The notes under the pieces are model-generated. The model was not told the origin of the DNA. It saw only the letters and a program-made list of their open reading frames with translations, and made no database searches. Made by a program: the position numbers and the translations under genes. From Polynucleobacter sp. 31A-FELB (GTDB lineage: Bacteria; Pseudomonadota; Gammaproteobacteria; Burkholderiales; Burkholderiaceae), in contig NZ_JACVOO010000004.1 in the NCBI RefSeq assembly GCF_018882405.1, forward strand, positions 62,001-126,000: DNA of 64,000 nucleotides, written 5' to 3'. Shown in pieces: positions 54,814 to 63,183 of the stretch. Numbering within the stretch: the first letter of the stretch is position 1; each line of letters begins with the position of its first letter.

Positions 54814-55383
54814 ATGAGACTTACAACCAAAGGCCGTTTTGCAGTAACCGCAATGATCGATTTAGCCCTGCGTGAAACGCACGGGCCTGTAACTTTGGCT
54901 GGAATTAGCCAAAGACAGAAGATTTCCCTGTCTTACTTAGAGCAGTTGTTCGGCAAATTACGCCGTTTCAATATTGTTGAAAGCACTCGTGGTCCTGGCG
55001 GTGGTTACACCCTAGCCCGCAAGTCAGAAGAAATTAGTGTGGCCGACATCATTGTGGCTGTGGATGAGCCTCTAGATGCAACCCAATGTGGTGGCAAGGG
55101 CAATTGCCATAGCGATGAAGAAAACCATGGTCGTTGTATGACGCATGATCTGTGGTCAAACCTGAATGCCAAGATGGTGGAGTACCTGAGTTCCGTGTCA
55201 TTGCGTGACTTAGTACAACAGCAATCTGGACGTGGAATCGTATTGCACGATTTGCGCCCAAAGAAAATCAAGACTGAAAGTGCCAAGGCAGAAAAGCCGG
55301 CATCAGCAGTCGCCGCAGCAAAGGAAGTCGCTCCGAAGCGACCTCTAGTGAATTCTGTTTTTAACCTGGCTCAGCAAAGTTAA
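54814..55383 (+). CDS. iscR: Fe-S cluster-sensing regulator IscR
   Basis: Rrf2-family repressor, 189 residues. The N-terminal winged helix is MRLTTKGRFAVTAMIDLAL; DNA-reading segment GPGGGYTLAR. Cluster ligands are Cys92, Cys98, Cys108 and probably His111 (CMTHDLW). Between the second and third Cys there are nine residues, four more than in E. coli (C92/C98/C104). The C-terminal tail is Ala/Lys-rich. AAGGTGACAT precedes the start. First gene of the isc operon with a candidate IscR site 51 bp upstream. Confidence 0.95.
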   Translation: MRLTTKGRFAVTAMIDLALRETHGPVTLAGISQRQKISLSYLEQLFGKLRRFNIVESTRGPGGGYTLARKSEEISVADIIVAVDEPLDATQCGGKGNCHSDEENHGRCMTHDLWSNLNAKMVEYLSSVSLRDLVQQQSGRGIVLHDLRPKKIKTESAKAEKPASAVAAAKEVAPKRPLVNSVFNLAQQS

Positions 55384-55421
55384 GAGATTAGCTTCTTAGC
55401 CAATTACTCGATAAGTAAAAA

Positions 55422-56681
55422 ATGAACGCACCACAAGACATTCCTCAACAGCCGATACCGATGTTTAGTCCTAAGCACTTCCCGGTGTATATGGATTACT
55501 CAGCTACCACGCCGATTGATCCGCGTGTAGTGGATAAGATGTTGCCTTACTTGCGTGAGCAGTTTGGTAATGCGGCATCTCGAAGCCATGCCTACGGTTG
55601 GGCTGCAGAAGAGGCGGTTGAGTGGGCGCGTTCAGAAGTAGCCCAGTTAGTTCATGCAGATCCAAGAGAGATCGTATTTACTAGCGGTGCAACTGAAAGT
55701 ATTAACTTGGCACTCAAAGGTGCCGCCCACTTTTATAAAGATCGCGGTAATCACATCATTACCGTGAAGACTGAGCACAAGGCAACTTTAGATACATGTC
55801 GCGAGCTTGAGCGCGAAGGTTACGAAGTCACTTACTTAGATGTATTACCGGATGGCTTGATTGATTTTGCTCAGCTTGAAGCAGCCATGAAGCCTGGCAC
55901 GATCTTGGCATCAGTGATGTATGTGAATAATGAAATTGGCGTTGTGCAAGATATTCCACGTATTGGCGAATTGTGCCGCTCCCGTGGCGTAATTTTCCAT
56001 GTAGATGCAGCACAAGCTACGGGCAAAGTCGAAATCGACTTAGAGAAAATTAAAGTCGATTTAATGAGTTTTTCTGCTCACAAGACTTATGGTCCAAAAG
56101 GTATCGGCGCCTTGTTTGTTCGTCGCAAACCCCGTATTCGTATTGAGGCACAGATTCATGGCGGTGGTCATGAGCGCGGTATGCGTTCTGGAACATTGGC
56201 TGTTCACCAAATCGTTGGCATGGGTGAAGCTTTCCGTATTGCCCGTGTTGAAATGGTTGAAGAGAATGCTCGCATTCGTGCATTGCGCGATCGCTTGTTG
56301 ACTGGCCTGAAGGATATTGAAGAGGTTTATGTGAATGGTGATATGGATCACCGTGTCCCACATAACCTCAATATCAGCTTTAACTATGTTGAAGGTGAGT
56401 CCATGTTGATGGCATTGAAAGATTTGGCCATCTCTTCTGGTTCTGCATGTACTTCTGCATCCTTAGAGCCATCTTATGTGCTCCGCGCACTGGGTCGCAA
56501 TGATGAATTGGCGCACAGCTCAATTCGCTTTACCTTGGGTCGCTTTACAACAGAACAAGAAGTTGATTTCACAATCAAGTTGGTGAAAGAGAAGATTGCG
56601 AAGTTGCGCGAACTCTCACCACTTTGGGAAATGTTTAAAGATGGTATTGATCTCAGCACCATCCAGTGGGCAGCGCACTAA
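55422..56681 (+). CDS. iscS: Cysteine desulfurase IscS
   Basis: PLP enzyme that supplies sulfur for Fe-S clusters and tRNA thiolation. 419 residues, about 15 longer than E. coli at the N-terminus ([13 protein letters not shown] before [15 protein letters not shown]); ATG 55461 is an alternative start. PLP lysine is Lys221 in [12 protein letters not shown]; the persulfide Cys is Cys343 in [17 protein letters not shown], so group I. It lies 38 bp after iscR and before iscU. Confidence 0.96.
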   Translation: MNAPQDIPQQPIPMFSPKHFPVYMDYSATTPIDPRVVDKMLPYLREQFGNAASRSHAYGWAAEEAVEWARSEVAQLVHADPREIVFTSGATESINLALKGAAHFYKDRGNHIITVKTEHKATLDTCRELEREGYEVTYLDVLPDGLIDFAQLEAAMKPGTILASVMYVNNEIGVVQDIPRIGELCRSRGVIFHVDAAQATGKVEIDLEKIKVDLMSFSAHKTYGPKGIGALFVRRKPRIRIEAQIHGGGHERGMRSGTLAVHQIVGMGEAFRIARVEMVEENARIRALRDRLLTGLKDIEEVYVNGDMDHRVPHNLNISFNYVEGESMLMALKDLAISSGSACTSASLEPSYVLRALGRNDELAHSSIRFTLGRFTTEQEVDFTIKLVKEKIAKLRELSPLWEMFKDGIDLSTIQWAAH

Positions 56682-56718
56682 GCAAGATAAAAGATAAAAG
56701 AAATAACGAGGAAATATC

Positions 56719-57105
56719 ATGGCATATAGCGACAAAGTAATCGATCATTATGAAAACCCCCGCAACGTGGGCTCTTTTGAAAAGGGTGATGACCAGGTAG
56801 GTACGGGTATGGTTGGCGCGCCTGCATGCGGCGACGTCATGAAGTTACAGATCCGTGTAAACGATCAGGGCGTGATTGAAGATGCCAAGTTCAAGACCTA
56901 TGGTTGCGGTTCTGCGATTGCTTCATCTTCTTTGGTAACTGAGTGGGTTAAAGGTAAAACTTTGGATCAAGCTTTGGAAATTAAGAACTCCTTAATTGCC
57001 GAAGAGTTGGCTTTGCCACCTGTAAAAATTCACTGCTCAATTTTGGCGGAAGACGCTATTAAGGCGGCAGTGGCTGATTACAAAGAAAAGCATCCAGCCA
57101 AGTAA
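56719..57105 (+). CDS. iscU: Fe-S cluster scaffold IscU
   Basis: 128 residues. Scaffold Cys are Cys37 ([11 protein letters not shown]), Cys63 ([10 protein letters not shown]) and Cys106 ([12 protein letters not shown]), with Asp39, all at E. coli positions. The HscA-recognition motif LPPVK (99-103) is intact. GAGGAAA is the ribosome site. It receives sulfur from IscS, and HscB-HscA release the cluster. Confidence 0.98.
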   Translation: MAYSDKVIDHYENPRNVGSFEKGDDQVGTGMVGAPACGDVMKLQIRVNDQGVIEDAKFKTYGCGSAIASSSLVTEWVKGKTLDQALEIKNSLIAEELALPPVKIHCSILAEDAIKAAVADYKEKHPAK

Positions 57106-57124
57106 AGATAAAGAGGTTTTCATC

Positions 57125-57448
57125 ATGGCAATTACCTTAACCGACAAAGCAGCAAAACACGTTCAGCGCAATTTAGATAAGCGTGGGAAAGGTTGTGGCT
57201 TGCGTTTGGGTGTCCGTACGACCGGTTGCTCTGGCTTGGCCTATCAACTTGAGTATGTGGATGAAGCCGCTCCTGAAGATACGCAGTTTGAATCTAACGG
57301 CATTACGATCTTTGTTGATCCGAAGAGCTTGGCTTATTTAGATGGCACCGAATTAGATTTTGTTCGTGAAGGCTTAAACGAAGGCTTTAAATTCCAGAAT
57401 CCGAATGTAAAAGATGAGTGTGGTTGTGGTGAATCCTTCCGCGTCTGA
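57125..57448 (+). CDS. iscA: A-type Fe-S carrier IscA
   Basis: 107 residues. The three conserved Cys are Cys35 (TTGCSGLAY), Cys99 and Cys101 (DECGCGESF). AGAGG lies before the start. The 3' end overlaps the proposed hscB start by 35 bp in another frame. Confidence 0.97.
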   Translation: MAITLTDKAAKHVQRNLDKRGKGCGLRLGVRTTGCSGLAYQLEYVDEAAPEDTQFESNGITIFVDPKSLAYLDGTELDFVREGLNEGFKFQNPNVKDECGCGESFRV

Positions 57449-57953
57449 CGATTACTTTCGTTTCTTCGGTGTAGAGCAGAAATTCAATATTGATTTGCCT
57501 GCATTGGATCAGGCGTATCTAGCGATTCAAAAAGAAGTGCATCCAGACCGTCATGCTCGTGGAAGCGATACTGAGCAGCGACTGGCTATGCAAATGGCTA
57601 CATTGGCCAATACCGCTTTTCAAACCCTCAAGAATCCCATTCAGCGCGGCCTTTATCTTTGCCGGCTTCATGGCGTAGATGCTCGCCTAGAAACCAATAC
57701 TGCTATGCCAGCTGCTTTCCTCATGAAGCAAATGGAATGGCGCGAGAGTCTTGAGGATCAAGACGAGGATCTTGGAGCGCTGGAGGCTTTGGCCGAAGAG
57801 GTTGATCAATCCAAGTGCGATACCTTGGTGGAGATTACGCAAGCTATCGATGGCGCCAAAAACTATGAGCGTGCTGCTGAGCTGCTCAGAGGCCTTCTTT
57901 TTATAGATAAGTTTGCACTTGAGCTAGATGATGCTATCTCAGCTTTGGTATAG
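57414..57953 (+). CDS. hscB: Co-chaperone HscB
   Basis: J-domain protein of 179 residues that brings IscU to HscA. HPD motif at 43-45 ([11 protein letters not shown]), and the C-terminal helical domain with [14 protein letters not shown] binds IscU. ATG 57414 lies inside the end of iscA; GTG 57429 is an alternative, so 0-5 N-terminal residues are uncertain. hscA follows by 18 bp. Confidence 0.93.
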   Translation: MSVVVVNPSASDDYFRFFGVEQKFNIDLPALDQAYLAIQKEVHPDRHARGSDTEQRLAMQMATLANTAFQTLKNPIQRGLYLCRLHGVDARLETNTAMPAAFLMKQMEWRESLEDQDEDLGALEALAEEVDQSKCDTLVEITQAIDGAKNYERAAELLRGLLFIDKFALELDDAISALV

Positions 57954-57971
57954 CTTTAAACTCTAGTCCCC

Positions 57972-59837
57972 ATGGCTTTATTACAAATCTCCGAACCTGG
58001 TAAATCACTTGCTCCGCATCAACGTCGGATTGCGGTGGGTATTGATCTAGGCACCACCAATTCCTTGGTGGCTATTGTGCGGGATGCCTTGCCTAAGGTC
58101 CTGCCAGATTCAGAAGGGCGCGAGCTGCTTCCTTCGGTGGTGCGTTACTTGCCTAATGGCAGAACGCAAGCTGGCTTTGAAGCCATTGAAAGTATTGTCT
58201 CTGATCCTAAGAACACGATTGTTTCCGTAAAACGTTTTATGGGTCGCGGCATTGTTGATGTAGAAAACATTGAGAACGCACCTTACGACTTTGTTGATGA
58301 GCCCGGCATGTTGAAGTTAAGAACCGTGGCTGGTGATAAGAGTCCCATCGAAGTCTCGGCAGAAATTCTGGCGCGCTTACGTCAGTTAGCTGAAGACTCG
58401 GTAAACGACGATATTGTTGGCGCAGTGATTACTGTGCCTGCTTATTTTGATGATGCTCAACGTCAAGCTACAAAAGATGCTGCCAAATTGGCTGGTATTG
58501 AAGTCTTGCGATTGCTCAATGAACCTACCGCTGCTGCGATTGCCTATGGACTGGATAATGCTTCTGAAGGTATCTATGCTGTTTATGATTTAGGCGGCGG
58601 AACTTTTGATATCTCTATCTTGCGTATGAGCAGGGGAGTATTTGAAGTTCTATCGACTGGTGGCGACTCTGCTTTGGGTGGCGATGATTTTGATCACCGT
58701 TTGTATTGTTGGGTGATCGAACAAGCCAAGCTTCCACCACTCTCGATTCAGGATCATCGCAAGCTATTACTTTCTTGCAAGCATGCAAAAGAACAATTGA
58801 GTCACAACCCATTGGCCCGCGTTCATGAAACACTCACCGATGGTACTGTAGTGAATGTCGGTATCAGCCAGGCTCAGTTCTTTGAGATTACTCAGAACCT
58901 CATTAGCAAAACACTAACAGCAGTTAAAAAAGCATTACGTGATGCGGGCCTTAAAGCAGATGAAGTCAAAGGCGTGGTGATGGTAGGTGGAGCAACCCGC
59001 ATGCCTCATGTACAGCGTGCGGTTGGCGAACTTTTTGGTACTAAACCCTTAAATAATCTCAACCCAGACCAAGTGGTTGCTTTAGGCGCTGCCATGCAGG
59101 CAGACCTGCTAGCTGGCAATCAAAGCAAAGACGATGAGTGGCTTCTATTAGATGTCATTCCACTTTCACTTGGTATTGAAACCATGGGTGGCTTGGTAGA
59201 AAAAATTATTCCACGCAATACGCCGATTCCGGTTGCGCGTGCCCAGGATTTCACGACATTTAAAGATGGTCAAACAGCATTAGCAATTCAGGTGGTGCAG
59301 GGTGAGCGTGAGTTAGCGCAAGACTGCCGTTCTCTAGGTAAGTTTGAATTGCGTGGCATTCCTCCAATGGCTGCTGGCGCTGCCCGTATTCGGGTGACAT
59401 TCCAGGTGGATGCGGATGGCCTACTTTCAGTTAGCGCAACAGAGCAGGGCTCGGGTGTGCAGGCCTCGATTGATATCAAGCCATCGTATGGCCTGACTGA
59501 TGCTGAGATTGCCCGCATGCTGCAAGACGGATTTGCCTCTGCGAAAGTGGATCTCTTAGCTAGATCTTTGCGTGAAGAGCAGGTAAATGCGCAGCGATTA
59601 TTAGATGCTGTGCAAACCGCATTGGATTCTGATCGTAGCTTGTTGAATGCTGAGGAACAAGCGGTTGTTGATCTGGAGATGGCTACTTTGCAAAAGATTC
59701 TTACAGAAGAAACCGATAGCGCTGTCTTAAGAAAAGCGGTGGATCAAGCTGCCAAGGCTACCGATGAGTTCGCTCAGAAGCGCATGAACGCCAGTATTCA
59801 GAAGGCTTTGGCTGGCAAGAATGTTGCAGAAATTTAA
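57972..59837 (+). CDS. hscA: Hsp70-type chaperone HscA
   Basis: 621 residues. The ATPase domain starts at [15 protein letters not shown], with [25 protein letters not shown] and [14 protein letters not shown]; the substrate domain includes [20 protein letters not shown]. The first 18 residues before the ATPase are typical of HscA rather than DnaK. It acts on the LPPVK motif of IscU. fdx follows by 18 bp. Confidence 0.96.
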   Translation: MALLQISEPGKSLAPHQRRIAVGIDLGTTNSLVAIVRDALPKVLPDSEGRELLPSVVRYLPNGRTQAGFEAIESIVSDPKNTIVSVKRFMGRGIVDVENIENAPYDFVDEPGMLKLRTVAGDKSPIEVSAEILARLRQLAEDSVNDDIVGAVITVPAYFDDAQRQATKDAAKLAGIEVLRLLNEPTAAAIAYGLDNASEGIYAVYDLGGGTFDISILRMSRGVFEVLSTGGDSALGGDDFDHRLYCWVIEQAKLPPLSIQDHRKLLLSCKHAKEQLSHNPLARVHETLTDGTVVNVGISQAQFFEITQNLISKTLTAVKKALRDAGLKADEVKGVVMVGGATRMPHVQRAVGELFGTKPLNNLNPDQVVALGAAMQADLLAGNQSKDDEWLLLDVIPLSLGIETMGGLVEKIIPRNTPIPVARAQDFTTFKDGQTALAIQVVQGERELAQDCRSLGKFELRGIPPMAAGAARIRVTFQVDADGLLSVSATEQGSGVQASIDIKPSYGLTDAEIARMLQDGFASAKVDLLARSLREEQVNAQRLLDAVQTALDSDRSLLNAEEQAVVDLEMATLQKILTEETDSAVLRKAVDQAAKATDEFAQKRMNASIQKALAGKNVAEI

Positions 59838-59855
59838 TAAAAGAAAATTACTAAG

Positions 59856-60194
59856 ATGACCCAGATCGTTGTTCTACCCCATAGTGAATATTGCCCAGAT
59901 GGCGCTGTAGTTGAGGTAACGCCTGGCACTTCTATTTGTGAGGCGCTGCTAGAAAACAATATTCCGATTGAGCATGCCTGCGATATGGTCTGTGCTTGCA
60001 CTACCTGTCACGTCATTGTGAAAGAGGGTTATCAGAGCCTGAATGCTCCCGATGAGAATGAAGAGGATTTATTGGATCGTGCATGGGGACTCAACCCTCA
60101 GTCCCGTTTGTCTTGCCAGGCGATTGTTGCCCGCGAAGACTTGGTGATTGAGATTCCGAAGTACTCAATTAATCATGCGAAAGAAAATCACTAA
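59856..60194 (+). CDS. fdx: [2Fe-2S] ferredoxin of the isc system
   Basis: 112 residues, adrenodoxin type. Ligands are Cys42, Cys48, Cys51 and Cys87 (HACDMVCACTTCHV, RLSCQAIV); the non-ligand Cys46 of the E. coli protein is kept. It supplies electrons for cluster assembly. Last gene of the operon; no iscX follows, and a terminator lies 25 bp downstream. Confidence 0.96.
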   Translation: MTQIVVLPHSEYCPDGAVVEVTPGTSICEALLENNIPIEHACDMVCACTTCHVIVKEGYQSLNAPDENEEDLLDRAWGLNPQSRLSCQAIVAREDLVIEIPKYSINHAKENH

Positions 60195-60218
60195 TTGCTT
60201 TAAAGATACGGATAAAGA

Positions 60219-60246
60219 AAAAGCCACCCTTGGGGCGGCTTTTTTA
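60219..60246. terminator. Bidirectional terminator after fdx
   Basis: AAAAAGCC-A-CCC and GGG-C-GGCTTTTT form the stem with a short loop, followed by Ts on both strands. It ends the isc operon and also serves the convergent Rap1a-like gene. Confidence 0.85.
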
Positions 60247-60285
60247 ATGCTGGATCGCATGATCAAGCAGTCTAAAAATAATTCA

Positions 60286-60630
60286 TTATTTTCCGCAAGG
60301 AAATACACCCTCTAAAAACTTCAACATAGTTTCTGCTGCTGGTTTTGATCCATTAGATGGGTTTGCATTGGCCCAGGCAATATATTCGTCTACGACCTGT
60401 ATGCGTGATGGTGCAGGTTGTTTGACGCAAATCTTGCTAGGAGCAGTCTTTGGATTGCGTGTTGCAAGATAGGTGTCATAAACAGCCTGGCCATAAATTT
60501 GGCAAGTTACGTTTGTGCTTCCTTCGCCCTTGCAGTACTGCAATAACTCATCAGTAGTCGTTGCGTTAGCGGCTTGCATGCTAGCGGCCATTACGAAGGC
60601 TAGGGTAGCGGCAATTAAAAATTTCTTCAT
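60286..60630 (-). CDS. Small exported Rap1a/Tai-like protein
   Basis: 114 residues from ATG 60630 (AAGGA at proper spacing). A signal peptide ends near QAANA-TT (residue 23). The mature part has four Cys: Cys33, Cys43, Cys68 and Cys112, in the pattern LLQYCKGE, TCQIYGQAVYDTYL, KICVKQP and FLEGVFPCGK. This matches the Rap1a/Tai fold of T6SS immunity proteins, but no effector or T6SS gene is here, and many family members are not linked to T6SS. It lies 52 bp after the DUF3300 gene on the same strand. Confidence 0.75.
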   Translation of the reverse strand: MKKFLIAATLAFVMAASMQAANATTTDELLQYCKGEGSTNVTCQIYGQAVYDTYLATRNPKTAPSKICVKQPAPSRIQVVDEYIAWANANPSNGSKPAAETMLKFLEGVFPCGK

Positions 60631-60682
60631 GTTCATTCCTTTAATCAATTTTATATATGTCAATGTAGATGAGTGCGAGTAA

Positions 60683-61918
60683 TTAGCGGCGACCACGACC
60701 GCCACCACCACCAAAGCCGCCACCGCGGTTACCGCCACCAAAATGATCGCCACCGCCATCAAAGCGTGCGCTACGGGTATCGCCAAAGCCACCACCACCG
60801 CCAAATCGATCGCCACCGCCGGAAGGTCGACTAGCAGTACGATCTCCGCCACCGAAATTACCACTGCGGTCAGCGCCACTTCTGTCGCCTGTTCTATCGG
60901 CGCCCGAACGATTACCTGCGCGCTCACCACCCATATTGCCAGCGCGATCCCCAGAGCGGTTATTGCCTAAGTCGCCACGCTGTAAGTTCTGGCGTAATTG
61001 ATCACGTTCAGCATCGCGACTCGCATTGGCTCCGGCACCACCACCAAGATTGGCGTTACGACGTTGTTGATCAGGCTTCCAGTCACTAGAGCCACCATTA
61101 CGATTGCCGTTCCAGTTGTTGTTAGTATTCTTGTTGAAGTTGTTGAAGTTATTGTTATTTACGGTCAATGATCCGCCGCCGTAACCGCCGCCCCAGTGGC
61201 AACCACCCCAAAGAGCAGCGCCAACCGCCATGCCAACACCAAAGGAGAGTAGTGCTGTACCGGCTACATATCCAGGTGGATAGTATGCGTATGGAGGATA
61301 TGCTGGATAAGCCCATGCACCGTAGACAACGGTTGGGTTATAAGTAGGAACATAGACTACTTGTGGGTTAGCGGGCTCAATGATGATGGTCTGACTGCTA
61401 CCACTACCTTGTGTTGTCACCGTCTGTTGTGAATTCGATTGCAGGGATCCAGCTTGTTTAGCTTTTGCGCGCAATGCTTGAATCGCACTCATGGTTTCAG
61501 ATTGCTGCGCCAAAACCGCATTGCCAAGTTGTTGAGTCCAACTCAACTGAGAGCCCATCATCTCTAGCACTGGTGGAAATGACACGAGGGACTTCACGCT
61601 CGCATCCCAGGTCTGTTGCTGAAGTGCTTGATTGAGGGCATCACCCTTGAGCTTGCTATTAGCCTTGGCCCAGTTCGATGCCTCTCCAACCTCTAATGGA
61701 TAGGTGGCAGCCATCAACACTTGCGAGACAAGTGCGTCCGGATAAAGTGCAATCGGCGCTACCAGAGCCTCTAATTGCGCTTGAGACAGCTTGGCTGCTT
61801 GTTGTTGGCTAGAGTTCTGGGCATATGCCACAGGAGCTGCCGCAGGAATGATGAGTGCAGCCGTAAGAAGGCTTGCTATTAAACGAGATGGAATACCCAT
61901 CTTCTTTGTCGCCGACAT
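60683..61918 (-). CDS. DUF3300 exported protein with Gly/Asn-rich tail
   Basis: 411 residues from ATG 61918 (AGGGG five bases before). The signal peptide runs to VAYAQ (about residue 34). The DUF3300 domain is at about 40-220: LEALVAPIALYPDALVSQVL, AATYPLEVGEASNWAK, VVYVPTYNPTVVYG. Then comes a short hydrophobic Gly/Ala stretch, an Asn-rich part (NNNNFNNFNKN) and a long Gly/Arg/Asp/Ser tail with many SGDR/GGGDR repeats, probably disordered. The tail makes antisense frames look open. Role unknown; envelope-associated. Confidence 0.85.
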   Translation of the reverse strand: MSATKKMGIPSRLIASLLTAALIIPAAAPVAYAQNSSQQQAAKLSQAQLEALVAPIALYPDALVSQVLMAATYPLEVGEASNWAKANSKLKGDALNQALQQQTWDASVKSLVSFPPVLEMMGSQLSWTQQLGNAVLAQQSETMSAIQALRAKAKQAGSLQSNSQQTVTTQGSGSSQTIIIEPANPQVVYVPTYNPTVVYGAWAYPAYPPYAYYPPGYVAGTALLSFGVGMAVGAALWGGCHWGGGYGGGSLTVNNNNFNNFNKNTNNNWNGNRNGGSSDWKPDQQRRNANLGGGAGANASRDAERDQLRQNLQRGDLGNNRSGDRAGNMGGERAGNRSGADRTGDRSGADRSGNFGGGDRTASRPSGGGDRFGGGGGFGDTRSARFDGGGDHFGGGNRGGGFGGGGGRGRR

Positions 61919-62032
61919 TGGCACCCCTTTACTAGGTTGAATATGCTTTGATTTTACAGAATGGCACAAATCCTGAGATATGCACCAAATTGAAGCATAA
62001 CGCACTTAAAGTAGGCGAGCTAATAATTGTGA

Positions 62033-62127
62033 TGAAGGTCAGAGGAATACTATGAACTTGTTGTTCATTCTTTAGTAGTACCTCCATAGATTTTCTTTCA
62101 AGCCACCCTACGGGGTGGTTTTTCTTT
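62033..62127 (+). ncRNA. Candidate small RNA or attenuator leader before the YeiH gene
   Basis: TAATAA at 62021-62026 is a possible -10. Hairpin 1 pairs GAGG/CCTC and TACTA/TAGTA (62042-62052 with 62076-62084) plus inner ATGAAC (62052-62057)/GTTCAT (62063-62068). It hides an AGAGGA ribosome site and ATG of a 7-codon ORF MNLLFIL (62052-62075). Hairpin 2, CCACCC (62103-62108)/GGGTGG (62113-62118), runs into TTTTTCTTT and is a good terminator. The YeiH start is at 62185. Existence as an RNA is inferred. Confidence 0.4.
62101..62127 (+). terminator. Intrinsic terminator upstream of the YeiH gene
   Basis: Stem CCACCC/GGGTGG followed by TTTTTCTTT on the plus strand. No plus-strand gene other than the small candidate RNA lies between this terminator and fdx, so it most likely ends that RNA or attenuates the YeiH gene. 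Confidence 0.75.
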
Positions 62128-62184
62128 ATATCTTGACGGTCGGCAATTTTCCTGGGGGAGTGGGGAACTAGAATTCAGCTCTCA

Positions 62185-63177
62185 ATGCTTAAGTTAATCA
62201 AAAATTATTTCCCGGGCCTCATGGTTTGCTTGATCATTGCCATGTCAACCAGCTTCCTTTCTGAAAATTATGGTGGCCCGCAACTCTTGTATGCATTGTT
62301 GATTGGCTTATCTCTACATTTTTTATATCTCAATGAAACGGTAAAGCCAGGAATCGATTTTTGCGCCAAAACAGTTTTACGTTTGGGTGTTGCATTCCTA
62401 GGTATCCGCGTTACATTTTCTGATATTGGTGCAATCGGTTTAAGCACCGGGCTCATGGTGATTTTTGCAGTTGGCGCTACAGTGTGTCTCGGATACTTCC
62501 TTGCCAAATTGCTGAAGCTATCTCCTGACTTTGGCTTGATCGCAGGCGGATCTGTTGGTATTTGTGGTGCATCTGCAGCTTTGGCCGTTGCCTCCGTGTT
62601 GCCAAAAACAAAAGAGAATGAGCGCTTTACTTTACTGGTGGTTGTTGGGGTAACTGTTCTATCTACAGCCGCAATGGTCGTCTATCCATTTACTCTACAG
62701 CTACTTGGTATTGCTGATTTACCTGCAGGCATCTTTTTAGGGGCAACCGTTCATGATGTGGCTCAGGTAGTTGCCGCAGGCATGTTGTTTGGTCCTGAGG
62801 CAGGGGACGTGGCGACAGTCGTTAAGTTGTTCCGAGTCGCACTGTTATTGCCAGTGGTTCTATTTATTTCTCTTTTCTTTGGCGCTGAAAAATCATCTCA
62901 ACGTTTAGGTTGGGGTAGCTTGCGCCTAATACCAACATTCCTACTGGGATTTGTCGCTCTATCAGTCGTTGCATCCATGCAGATTTTGCCAGGCTCCGTA
63001 ACCCATTCCATTGGCGGCATATCCCGCTGGATGTTAGTGATTGCAATAGCCGCTGCTGGACTAAAAACAAACTTTCAGGAGTTGGCTAAGCTGGGTTGGC
63101 AGCCGGTTGTTATGCTGGTTGTTGAGACTCTATTCATCGCCGCCATCGGACTATTCTTTATTCTCAAAATGACCTAG
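62185..63177 (+). CDS. YeiH/UPF0324 family membrane protein, putative sulfate exporter
   Basis: 330 residues with about ten membrane helices. Family motifs are LRLGVAFLGIRVTFSDIG, GGSVGICGASAALAVASVLP, GATVHDVAQVVAAGMLFG and AAAGLKTNFQELAKLGW. The family is annotated as putative sulfate exporters on weak evidence. Here it is convergent with cysN (sulfate activation), 6 bp apart, which is in line with a sulfur role but does not prove it. A terminator lies 58 bp upstream of the start. Confidence 0.85.
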   Translation: MLKLIKNYFPGLMVCLIIAMSTSFLSENYGGPQLLYALLIGLSLHFLYLNETVKPGIDFCAKTVLRLGVAFLGIRVTFSDIGAIGLSTGLMVIFAVGATVCLGYFLAKLLKLSPDFGLIAGGSVGICGASAALAVASVLPKTKENERFTLLVVVGVTVLSTAAMVVYPFTLQLLGIADLPAGIFLGATVHDVAQVVAAGMLFGPEAGDVATVVKLFRVALLLPVVLFISLFFGAEKSSQRLGWGSLRLIPTFLLGFVALSVVASMQILPGSVTHSIGGISRWMLVIAIAAAGLKTNFQELAKLGWQPVVMLVVETLFIAAIGLFFILKMT

Positions 63178-63183
63178 CTTGGA

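Noticed and set aside
60631..60930. Valine/alanine-rich frame fused in front of the Rap1a-like gene
   Set aside because: It is the shadow of the Gly-rich DUF3300 tail; the real start has a ribosome site and signal peptide at 60630.
60690..60960. Tandem DNA repeat or CRISPR-like array
   Set aside because: The repetition is from GGT/GGC, CGC and GAT codons of the Gly/Arg/Asp tail; units and spacers are irregular.
60743..60970. Plus-strand Thr/Ala-rich ORF
   Set aside because: Antisense shadow of the low-complexity DUF3300 tail, with no ribosome site and no natural protein character.
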